From NCBI GenBank assembly GCA_021232515.1, contig JAJPOQ010000034.1, positions 1 to 64,000 of the forward strand: 64,000 nt of DNA, written 5' to 3'. Numbering within the stretch: the first letter of the stretch is position 1; every line of letters starts with the position of its first letter. The notes beneath the pieces were generated by a model. That model was given only the letters and a program-made list of their open reading frames with translations, had not been told where the DNA came from and did no database searches. The position numbers were made by a program, and so were the translations under genes. Origin of the DNA: Lentisphaeraceae bacterium. Its GTDB lineage: Bacteria; Verrucomicrobiota; Lentisphaeria; Lentisphaerales; Lentisphaeraceae. Shown here one piece after another: positions 1 through 7,360 of this stretch.

Positions 1-30
1 AGCTAGAGAGCAAGTTAATTATGTTCATTA

Positions 31-96
31 GTCGTTCCTTCTGAGATTGTTTAATTGTGGTAAATCAAACTAAATCAGAAGAACGACTTTTTCTTG
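31..96 (+). terminator. Probable rho-independent terminator of an upstream gene outside the window
   Basis: The arms at 31-44 and 75-87 pair over 13 bp with a single bulged C, and the second arm runs straight into a T-rich tract (88-96). The loop is long (about 30 nt). The orientation suits a plus-strand gene ending just before the window. Confidence 0.55.
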
Positions 97-102
97 CCTA
101 GA

Positions 103-324
103 TTAGAAACCACACAATTCCGTGAAGAACCTAAAAAAAGCTATATTTTCTTTTTTTGCTTGCTCATTATCCTTTGTGAGAAATGGGTATTTATCTGTTA
201 ATGAATAATAGAGAGTCACAAACTTCTGGTGATTATCTTCTCCACTGCCTTTTGTCATCCAGTCTGTATGATAAGCTGCAAATGAAGAGAAAGTAAAGCT
301 TAATAAGATGAGTAAGTATTTCAT
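103..324 (-). CDS. Small exported protein of unknown function
   Basis: A 73-residue protein that I do not recognise. The first ~16 residues (MKYLLILLSFTFSSFAA) look like a cleavable signal peptide, leaving a mature chain of under 60 residues with one Cys near the C-terminus (FTELCGF). An AAAAGG-type ribosome binding site lies about 5 nt before the ATG at 324. The signal peptide and binding site together make a real gene more likely than a chance ORF. It stands alone between a terminator hairpin and a tRNA gene on the same strand. Confidence 0.55.
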   Translation of the reverse strand: MKYLLILLSFTFSSFAAYHTDWMTKGSGEDNHQKFVTLYYSLTDKYPFLTKDNEQAKKENIAFFRFFTELCGF

Positions 325-348
325 TTTGCCCTTTTGAAAATTGTTAAG

Positions 349-421
349 TATTCCCGGCAGGAATCGAACCTACGGCGCTCGCTTTAGGAAAGCGACGCTC
401 TATCCACTGAGCTACGGGAAC
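349..421 (-). tRNA. tRNA-Arg(CCT)
   Basis: Read on the minus strand, the sequence folds as a full 73-nt cloverleaf: a 7-bp acceptor stem (G1-T72 wobble), D stem GCTC/GAGC, anticodon stem TCGCT/AGCGA with loop TTCCTAA (anticodon CCT), a 5-nt variable loop and a T arm GTAGG-TTCGATT-CCTGC. The discriminator base is A. The 3' CCA is not encoded, so it must be added after transcription. Confidence 0.93.
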
Positions 422-667
422 TTTGTCAAAAATAGCCTTAGATACAATCAAGAAGCTACTCGAAATCTAAGAAGAATAATTATATCGATGAGTTATTGTG
501 AATACAAGCTGAGCTAAATATGAACTGATTACAGAAGCTGAATTATTTAATGATCTGGGGAATTCTCTGATACCAAAAAGTGTATTCTTTGAAATAATCT
601 TAAAAAGTAGTGACATCTTTTTCTATATAGTTCGTCTTAGAGAGAAAAAGTTACTAAAATTTAAGGT
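422..667. other. Intergenic spacer; presumed promoter region of the sigma-factor operon
   Basis: This 246-bp gap separates tRNA-Arg from the sigma-factor gene. It is AT-rich, has no convincing ORF and must contain the promoter of the downstream operon. I could not pick a unique -35/-10 pair. Confidence 0.4.
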
Positions 668-1195
668 ATGGCAAATCCAAATAAAACATCCGAGTTCTTG
701 AAGACTGCTTTTGATAGTCGTCCGATATTGACGGCTTACGCATATAGTATTTTGAAAGACTGGAGTTTAGCTCAGGATGTTTTTCAAGATGCAGTGATTA
801 GTATGAATGAAAAGGCCGACCAGATACAAGCAGATACTCCGGTCAAGTGGTTGAAGTCTGTTATTCGCAATAAGTCGATAGACATTATCAGGAAAAATGA
901 ACGAAGCCGTTCAAGAAATGAACAAATTTCTATTTTGATTGATAAGCGTTTTGATCAGTTTTTAAATGATGAAAATATTCAGCACTCTAAAGCTCGAGAG
1001 AAAGCTCTCAACCACTGCATGGGACAACTCCCCGTGACTTCTCGTAAAATCATCCTCGACTTTTATAAATCGAGACTGTCCTGTGATAAAATAGCCGAGA
1101 TCTGTCGACGGAGTACAAACGCCATTCGTCTTATACTATCTCGATCCAGAGCAGACCTTCGCTACTGTGTTAAAAAGCGACTGGAGCAAGAATGA
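668..1195 (+). CDS. RNA polymerase sigma-70 family (ECF-like) sigma factor
   Basis: A 175-residue alternative sigma factor that would direct RNA polymerase to a private regulon. A region 2-like segment (AQDVFQDAVISM, about residues 35-55) is followed by a charged linker, and region 4 lies in the C-terminal third. Region 4 includes QLPVTSRKIILDFY and an HTH whose recognition helix lies around RRSTNAIRLILSRSRADLR. Size and layout match the short ECF-type factors that expand in Planctomycetes, Verrucomicrobia and Lentisphaerota. The stop codon overlaps the start of the FecR-domain gene (ATGA), so the two are translationally coupled and form a likely sigma/anti-sigma pair. Confidence 0.85.
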   Translation: MANPNKTSEFLKTAFDSRPILTAYAYSILKDWSLAQDVFQDAVISMNEKADQIQADTPVKWLKSVIRNKSIDIIRKNERSRSRNEQISILIDKRFDQFLNDENIQHSKAREKALNHCMGQLPVTSRKIILDFYKSRLSCDKIAEICRRSTNAIRLILSRSRADLRYCVKKRLEQE

Positions 1196-2745
1196 GTAAG
1201 CACGATTTATATGATAAGTACTTAAATGGTTTACTTAGTGAAGCGGAAGAAAAGGAATTAATTCAGATTCTTGAAGATGACGAGAAGTCGCAAAGCTTCA
1301 CTAATTATCTTGTTGAAACAAATATGATGGTGAGTGCTGCAGAGAACTGTGAGTCATTTGTCAGACAAACATCTAAAAAGAAGACTCATTCCTTAGTTGT
1401 AATCATGGCGGCAATGGTCGCTATAAGTTTATTCATTGTTTTTAGACCAACAGAGAATTCTTTTGAAGTTGTCGCATCTAGTATTAGTAAATATAAGCAA
1501 GGAACGATTCTCAATGATACAAGTGTTAGTATCGGCGAAGGACGTTTGACCTTAAAGGACTCTACAGGGAATAATTTTCAGTTAAACGGACCTGCAGAAC
1601 TAAAGGTTCAGTCAATAACTTCTATGTCATTATTTAAAGGATCCATGCTTACAACTTTGTCTCCAGAAGTTGACTCCTTTATTTTGAATCTCCCCAATGG
1701 TGTAATTGAGGATCTCGGAACCTCTTTTGGTGCGATAGTTAAAGAAGATACTTCTGAGGTTCATGTATTTACCGGTAAGGTAGAAGTACGCTCAGAAAGT
1801 CACTCAAGAAGATTGGTTGAAGGACAGTCTATCGCTCTTGGTCACGACGGTTTACTTCAAGAAATAGATTTTAAGGAAGACATATTTGATTTAAATAAAG
1901 CAGATGTTGTCTTTATGGGGAATAGACAGTTGCACCCAGGAGAGCAAATGGAGCTGTTTTTAGATGCTACTGGAGGGACGTTGACTGGACAGATAAGTCT
2001 AAGTTTTGATAAACAAAAGGATTTCCGCTATAAGCTTATGGCCTACTCGGCAGCAAAGAAGGTATTTGAATCGAAAGTCTATAGAGCGGATGATCAATAC
2101 GAAATGAATATCCCTACTAAAAAGTACCAAGATCTTACATTAGAAATGAAGGTCATAAGCGGTTATGTAACGAATGGAATATTGAATGTAAAAAATCTTA
2201 ATCTCATCACTGAAGGTTCTCGGCCATATGAAGGGGATGTTTTAATTCAAGCGCATTCTGAGTGGCGTTACTACTTTAAGGGGTTACCACCTCAAGGTTG
2301 GAAGTTGAGGGAGTTTGATGATTCGAAATGGCTAAAGGGCGAGAGCTCAATTGGTTATGGGGACAAAGACCTAAGGACAATAATTGGTGGGAATGAACTG
2401 AGAAGGTCTGTTTATCATATATACCTCAGGCATAAATTCGATTTGGGGAATCTTGAAGTTAATTCTCTGAAAAATATAAAAGCCTATTTGCTAGCAGATG
2501 ATGGCGCTGTGGTTTTTATCAATGGTAAAGAAGCCTTGAGGCACAATTTACCTGATGGACTTATTAATGATGAAACGAGAGCATTGAAAACGTCTTCAAA
2601 AGATAGTGGTGAAATGATCTACAGCAACTTCTCTGTTCCAGCGAGTTTACTTACTTCTGGAATAAATACCGTCAGTGTTATCTTATTTCAGAAAAAAGGT
2701 AAAAGCTCAGATATGCGTTTTGATCTTAAAATGATGGCATTTTAA
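1192..2745 (+). CDS. FecR-domain membrane protein, probable anti-sigma regulator
   Basis: A 517-residue protein with three parts. Residues 1-65 are cytoplasmic, acidic and helical, and suit sigma binding. One transmembrane helix spans about 66-84. A FecR-like domain follows at about 90-215 (key stretch NGVIEDLGTSFGAIV). The C-terminal ~170 residues resemble a beta-sandwich domain common in PVC secreted proteins: WRYYFKGLPPQGW, then FDDSKWLKGESSIGYGD, then LADDGAVVFINGKEALR. In Bacteroidetes and PVC bacteria, sigma/FecR pairs relay envelope signals to a sigma factor. The outer domain suggests recognition of an extracellular ligand, which is inference. Confidence 0.8.
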   Translation: MSKHDLYDKYLNGLLSEAEEKELIQILEDDEKSQSFTNYLVETNMMVSAAENCESFVRQTSKKKTHSLVVIMAAMVAISLFIVFRPTENSFEVVASSISKYKQGTILNDTSVSIGEGRLTLKDSTGNNFQLNGPAELKVQSITSMSLFKGSMLTTLSPEVDSFILNLPNGVIEDLGTSFGAIVKEDTSEVHVFTGKVEVRSESHSRRLVEGQSIALGHDGLLQEIDFKEDIFDLNKADVVFMGNRQLHPGEQMELFLDATGGTLTGQISLSFDKQKDFRYKLMAYSAAKKVFESKVYRADDQYEMNIPTKKYQDLTLEMKVISGYVTNGILNVKNLNLITEGSRPYEGDVLIQAHSEWRYYFKGLPPQGWKLREFDDSKWLKGESSIGYGDKDLRTIIGGNELRRSVYHIYLRHKFDLGNLEVNSLKNIKAYLLADDGAVVFINGKEALRHNLPDGLINDETRALKTSSKDSGEMIYSNFSVPASLLTSGINTVSVILFQKKGKSSDMRFDLKMMAF

Positions 2746-2868
2746 GAGCTGTTTTGAAAGCCTCAATCTTAGAGAGATCATAAAAAACTAAAGAAATATT
2801 CAATTACTCTGACATGAATTGAACTTTTAGACGACTCAGCATTAAGAAAATAATTAATGTGAGGAAAT

Positions 2869-3831
2869 ATGGATTGTAACAAAGAAAATAACTTTATTTT
2901 AAAGTTACTTTTGATCTTCCTTTTTATTGGGCTTCTAGGCGCTGCTAAACCAGTTTTGTTTAATGGCGGTAGCTCACCTGCAAAGTACCTAGCCAAAAAA
3001 GAAAGTCTCAAGATGATTCAGGAGAAGGATATTGAGCGCTTTATGGAGTCAGAGTTATTCGGCGATTCTGACTTGAACATGGATAGCTCTCTCCCCTTTT
3101 ACAGTTCGGATGAGATCGATAGAACTATAAATAACATATATAAGTACGACTCTATTATAGCCTTCTTTATAGCCACCATACCTCTTCTATTTTTCCTCCC
3201 TAAAGCATTAAACAATAGATATCTACATCATTTACTTATCTTGGTATTCCTGTGGTTGTTTTGTCAGTCTCTAGGCGCTGTACTAAATGAAGGCAAGAAA
3301 TACTCAGAGTATGCCATTTTTGCGCATGCGACTAGATGGGGTCTGCCATTGGTCCTTTGGTTGGGTTTTTGCTTGAGAGTACGAGGAAAGGACATAAGTA
3401 GCAACAAAAGCTTCATAAACTGTATGATTATATGTACAAGTCTTACTTTCCTGGTTCATGGCTGGGAAGCGTATAATTTAAATCCCCCTTTTCAAGATTT
3501 ACTTTACAGCACCTCATCAATATTTGGATTTTCGTTATCTGAGTCAATAAATTTTACCATTCTGAAAATCGTTGGCATAATGGATCTAACTCTTGTTTTT
3601 GTTATCCTGTTTTATCGGAACTCAAAAATATTTTTATGGATGGCTTTTTGGGGGCTTATAACGGCACTTAGTAGACCTTTGACAATTGGTTTTGAAGCTT
3701 GGCCCGAATTCGCTATGCGCATTGCTAATTGTGCTCTTCCTCTAGGACTCTTTTTATTCTTCAAAAATCAACATCAGAATCATCTAGAACCAGAATTAAA
3801 TACAAAAAAAATGGAGATTATCTGTGAATAA
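2869..3831 (+). CDS. Polytopic membrane protein of unknown function
   Basis: A 320-residue protein that I do not recognise. It has about eight hydrophobic segments (roughly residues 10-28, 95-113, 119-136, 148-166, 180-198, 225-248, 252-270, 283-300) and an extracytoplasmic-looking loop between the first two. No catalytic motif stands out. It overlaps the following phosphatase gene by 8 nt and follows the sigma/FecR pair by 123 bp, so it probably belongs to the same transcription unit. It may be an envelope partner of the phosphatase, but nothing in its sequence proves that. Confidence 0.7.
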   Translation: MDCNKENNFILKLLLIFLFIGLLGAAKPVLFNGGSSPAKYLAKKESLKMIQEKDIERFMESELFGDSDLNMDSSLPFYSSDEIDRTINNIYKYDSIIAFFIATIPLLFFLPKALNNRYLHHLLILVFLWLFCQSLGAVLNEGKKYSEYAIFAHATRWGLPLVLWLGFCLRVRGKDISSNKSFINCMIICTSLTFLVHGWEAYNLNPPFQDLLYSTSSIFGFSLSESINFTILKIVGIMDLTLVFVILFYRNSKIFLWMAFWGLITALSRPLTIGFEAWPEFAMRIANCALPLGLFLFFKNQHQNHLEPELNTKKMEIICE

Positions 3832-5125
3832 TATATTTAAGTTATTCCTCTCACTTATGCTCGCCTTTACTTTTGCGCTTCATTCCGAAGCCAAAGAAGA
3901 GAAGAAGAAACCAAAGAAAAAGATAACAAGAGAAACTAAGCAGTCAAAGGAACAGCGCGAAAAAGAAAAATCTGAAGCACTGAAGTTCACAGCAAAATTA
4001 ACGCCATTAAAAGGTACAACACCCGCACAGTGGCGTGTTATATGGACTGGTGATGCGGCTCGTGAAGCGACTATTTCGTGGAGCACTGCCGAGAAAGGCA
4101 AAACTCATAAAGTTTACTATGGTGAGACAAAGGAGTTTGGTAGTGAACAGTCTTGCCAAAGAAATGGTGAATATACACTTTACAAAAGTGAAAAAGGAAA
4201 AGTTTCCTCTGCCTATTACCATCACTCATTGATTAAAAACTTAAAGCCATCAACAAAGTACTATTTTGTCATGGAAAGCGATGGAGTGAAATCTAAAACT
4301 CTTTATTTCATAACTGCTCCGGAAAAAGGGACAGACTTTTCAATGATCCATGGTGGCGACTCACGCAGTGGACACCTAGCTAGATGTAAGATAAATGTCA
4401 AGATGGCAGAGATGATGAAAGAGACGCCTAAAATTATTGCTTTTGCACATGGCGGTGACTACATAGTGTCAGGTAAAAAGTGGCAACAGTGGAGGCTTTG
4501 GTTAAGCCATAATGAGCTTACCAATGGTGATGATGGTAGAGTTTTACCAATCATACCTACGAGAGGAAACCATGATGGTGGCCCTCTTTATAAAGAAATA
4601 TTTAACATCGATGAAGATCAGCCAGATTGGCATACGACAAGACTTGGTTCGGATGTTGCCATAGTTACTTTAGACACAAATGTTTCAGGAGGAGGTCCAC
4701 AATCCAAATGGTTGGAAAGTGAACTTAAAAGGCTGCGCCCACAATCAAAATGGCTTTTGACACAGTATCACCGACCTTTGTATCCAGCTGTTAAAGGACC
4801 ACCTGCACATACTAAGATTTTTTGTCCTATTTTTGATAAATATCAAGTAGATGTTGGACTTGAGGCAGATGGGCACTGCATCAAACGAACTATTCCGATT
4901 AAAGGAAATAAACCAGACCCAAGTGGAACTATATACGTTGGCGAAGGTGGACTTGGTGTTGGTCAGAGGAAACCAAACAATAAGCACTGGTACTTAGACG
5001 GAGGTGTTACTGGGAGTGAACACCATGTTATGCTTTTTGACTTTAAAAATGAATCTTTAAGAATCCGCACAGTTTTACTCAATGGTGAAATATATGACGA
5101 TCATAAATTAACCGTTCGTAAATAG
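3824..5125 (+). CDS. Purple acid phosphatase-like metallophosphoesterase, exported
   Basis: A 433-residue predicted secreted phosphoesterase. A signal peptide (residues 1-23, ending LHSEA) precedes a Lys-rich low-complexity stretch. A fibronectin-III-like domain with purple acid phosphatase style comes next (TISWSTAEKGKTHKVYYG, then LKPSTKYYFVME). The catalytic domain carries the metallophosphoesterase blocks GGDSRSG (~177), HGGDY (~208), RGNHD (~247), YHRPLYP (~314) and ADGHC (~348). The last block has GHC where many relatives have GHxH, so metal site II may differ. It is the final gene of the sigma/FecR operon and could act on phosphate esters outside the cytoplasm. Confidence 0.85.
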   Translation: MNNIFKLFLSLMLAFTFALHSEAKEEKKKPKKKITRETKQSKEQREKEKSEALKFTAKLTPLKGTTPAQWRVIWTGDAAREATISWSTAEKGKTHKVYYGETKEFGSEQSCQRNGEYTLYKSEKGKVSSAYYHHSLIKNLKPSTKYYFVMESDGVKSKTLYFITAPEKGTDFSMIHGGDSRSGHLARCKINVKMAEMMKETPKIIAFAHGGDYIVSGKKWQQWRLWLSHNELTNGDDGRVLPIIPTRGNHDGGPLYKEIFNIDEDQPDWHTTRLGSDVAIVTLDTNVSGGGPQSKWLESELKRLRPQSKWLLTQYHRPLYPAVKGPPAHTKIFCPIFDKYQVDVGLEADGHCIKRTIPIKGNKPDPSGTIYVGEGGLGVGQRKPNNKHWYLDGGVTGSEHHVMLFDFKNESLRIRTVLLNGEIYDDHKLTVRK

Positions 5126-5146
5126 ACATATTTTAAAAAGTGTTAG

Positions 5147-5174
5147 GTAGTAACACATGTTATTGTGTTACTAC
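5147..5174 (+). terminator. Perfect 11-bp hairpin downstream of the phosphatase gene
   Basis: Arms GTAGTAACACA (5147-5157) and TGTGTTACTAC (5164-5174) are perfect complements around a 6-nt loop. It lies 21 bp after the phosphatase stop. The tract after it is only mildly T-rich, so it may work as a terminator or as an mRNA 3' stabiliser. Confidence 0.55.
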
Positions 5175-5789
5175 ATTCTCTATATGAATAATACACCTAG
5201 AGCGTTAGATTTTATTGTTTTATCTTGTGATCTTATCTGTTGTTCTACATATTCATATAGATATATTTATGTTATTGAAGTGATATAATCCCAAAAAATT
5301 TAAGTATATTATTGGTGTTGTTCATTAAAATATTGATTGTGAATTTAGTTGTATCAACAAGGGCCTCTAATTGTAGCTGATTATTAGTTTGTCCTAGAAG
5401 AAACTTACAGGCATCTCCCTCCTCTATTTATTTAATGATAAATTCCTCTAAATACTTTCATTTATAATTATTTGAAATTTAATATATGTTTAAATTGAAC
5501 GAATTTTAAGTTGTCATAATATATTAAAATTGTTTTTTGTTGTTCTGTTTTTTATCAAATAAGCCCTTCTGATTATTTTCTTAAATGTTTTTATATTAAT
5601 ATATTGTGATTTTTTAGAGTCGATTTTTTGTGGCGAGATCTATTTGTCAAGAGTTTCCTTTTCTTAATTTTTTGTGTTGTTTAAAAACTAGATTTCAAAA
5701 GTTAAAATGGTTTTTTTCGGCTTGTATAAATTTGTAAAGTCGACTATTGGTTTTTATCGATTATAATTTTTAAGAGAAGATATTTATAG
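5175..5789. other. Long AT-rich leader region upstream of the eCIS operon
   Basis: About 615 bp without a credible ORF on either strand, visibly richer in A/T than its surroundings and full of T runs (e.g. 5530-5600). It sits directly before the first gene of the injection-system operon, so it should hold the operon promoter and perhaps sites for an AT-binding nucleoid protein. A TATAAA element near 5725 is one -10 candidate, but the region is too AT-rich for this to be convincing. A weak purine-rich binding site (AAGAGAAG) precedes the ATG at 5790. Confidence 0.5.
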
Positions 5790-6359
5790 ATGATAAGTAG
5801 AGCTCTGAATTTTCTAAAAGATGAACTTTCTTTATATGTGAACGCGAAAGTTGGTCTTAATTCAGAGGAAAAAGTTCATCTTGTGGCAGCAAGTAAGAAT
5901 GGGCATACAACAGGAGTTCCTGAAAACTCTATAGGTATAACCTTGGTTAATATCGAAGAGGAAAAGGTTCATAAAAACTGCAACAAGGCTGTTGTGAGTC
6001 AAGGCTCTAAACTTGTCTACGTTAATCCACCTGTTAGCCTAAATCTATATATTCTGGTCGCAGCAAACTTTGGACACTACCCTGAAAGCCTGAAGTTTAT
6101 TTCCCATGTTATCTCATTTTTTCAGGCTAGGTCGACTTTCAAGTCTAAGGCATACAGTAAGCTTGAAGGTATAGAGAAACTTTCTCTGGATTTATATAGC
6201 CAAGATTTTGATCAGCTGAACAGTGTCTGGGGGATGATGGGCTCGTCATACATGCCTTCGGTTATCTATAAAGTTAGAGTTGTTTCGGTACAAGACAACC
6301 AAGCACTACTTGAGACGTCTGCAGTCGAACAGATACATGTGGATCTCAGCGGGAATTAA
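5790..6359 (+). CDS. eCIS DUF4255 protein (Afp16/Pvc16-like sheath/tube terminator)
   Basis: A 189-residue DUF4255 (Pvc16-type) protein. In the Afp/PVC particles this family forms the cap that terminates the tube and sheath and sets the end opposite the baseplate. Family features are the N-terminal helix MISRALNFLKDELSLYVN, the block PPVSLNLYILVAANFGHY and the later stretch LNSVWGMMGSSYMPSVIYKVR. It is the first gene of the operon; a DUF4255 gene just before the sheath is a usual eCIS order. The next gene starts 5 nt downstream. Confidence 0.85.
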   Translation: MISRALNFLKDELSLYVNAKVGLNSEEKVHLVAASKNGHTTGVPENSIGITLVNIEEEKVHKNCNKAVVSQGSKLVYVNPPVSLNLYILVAANFGHYPESLKFISHVISFFQARSTFKSKAYSKLEGIEKLSLDLYSQDFDQLNSVWGMMGSSYMPSVIYKVRVVSVQDNQALLETSAVEQIHVDLSGN

Positions 6360-6364
6360 TTGAT

Positions 6365-7336
6365 ATGGTAACCTCAATAACAAAGATCTTGGGGTTTGAT
6401 ATAACCCACCAGTACGCTGTTGGAGAAGATCACTTTGAGGTTATACCTACCGAAAAAACCAAGCAAACTCTAGCCAAGAAAAAATTTTTATTTCGTCGAT
6501 ACAAAGGTGAGTATGGAGTTTTTGGAACTTCAGCGTTCTCTGTTGAAGAACTCTTTTCTGATGGTGAGGAAGATCCATTAAACTTTTTTGTTTACAGTAC
6601 TTCCCCTCATCTTCTGACTTACTCGGATCTTGCTATAAATAAGCTTAAAAATCAAGTGTTTTTATACGATGGGACTGTAAAAAAAGCACCGACAGAAACC
6701 TTTATATGTAATGATGACATCAGTAATCTTTGTGGGACCAGTACGCTATTCGATTTTGGAAACGTCGACACTCAAGGTTTTGTTCTTATTGACTCTGCTG
6801 GGACAGAGAGAAAGATTGAGTATCTTATGGAAACAGAGACTCTATACAAACTTGACTTCTCCCATGTTGATGAAGGTTTGTACCTTTTGAAAAATAAGTC
6901 AGGTAAAACCCTAAGGAAAGTCTTCATAACGACAGAGCGAATAGTCAACAAACCAATATTTGTTCTTACGTTCAATATTTCTAAAACAAGTTTACAGAAC
7001 ACTGCTACTCACTTAGTCAAAGTGAGGTCACGAACACTTCCATGGTCATATCGCGTCATACCGCGTTTTAGAAAAAATATAGAAAAAGATAAGCTTAAAG
7101 TTCGTTCAAAGGACGAACAAACAACTTTTAGTCTCAAGAAGACTGAAAATGATTTTATTTTTACCTCCGATCAAGATTTGATACTCGGCAGTGAGAATAA
7201 AGTCAAACTAGAATTGATTCACCAAGAAGAAGATGGAAATCTTGTTTTGGCGGACTCATTACCTCATCCTGGGCCAGAGCATGTGAAAGTATCTAAGGAA
7301 CTGGATATTTACTCTGAACTCACGGTTTACATCTAA
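6365..7336 (+). CDS. eCIS-associated protein of unknown function
   Basis: A 323-residue soluble protein with no signal peptide or membrane segment. It appears beta-rich, with an Ig-like stretch in the middle (LDFSHVDEGLYLLKNKSG). I cannot assign a family. It sits between the cap gene and the sheath gene in a tight operon, a slot where several eCIS loci carry an unassigned gene. A structural accessory role (cap partner, tube plug or surface anchor) is inference from position. The start has a poor ribosome binding site, as do several genes of this operon. Confidence 0.7.
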   Translation: MVTSITKILGFDITHQYAVGEDHFEVIPTEKTKQTLAKKKFLFRRYKGEYGVFGTSAFSVEELFSDGEEDPLNFFVYSTSPHLLTYSDLAINKLKNQVFLYDGTVKKAPTETFICNDDISNLCGTSTLFDFGNVDTQGFVLIDSAGTERKIEYLMETETLYKLDFSHVDEGLYLLKNKSGKTLRKVFITTERIVNKPIFVLTFNISKTSLQNTATHLVKVRSRTLPWSYRVIPRFRKNIEKDKLKVRSKDEQTTFSLKKTENDFIFTSDQDLILGSENKVKLELIHQEEDGNLVLADSLPHPGPEHVKVSKELDIYSELTVYI

Positions 7337-7360
7337 ACCTAAACTGGAATTGCAAAAAAA

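Noticed and set aside
349-421. tRNA-Arg as an attachment site for a mobile island carrying the eCIS
   Set aside because: I saw no second copy of the tRNA 3' end in the window and no integrase or transposase gene.
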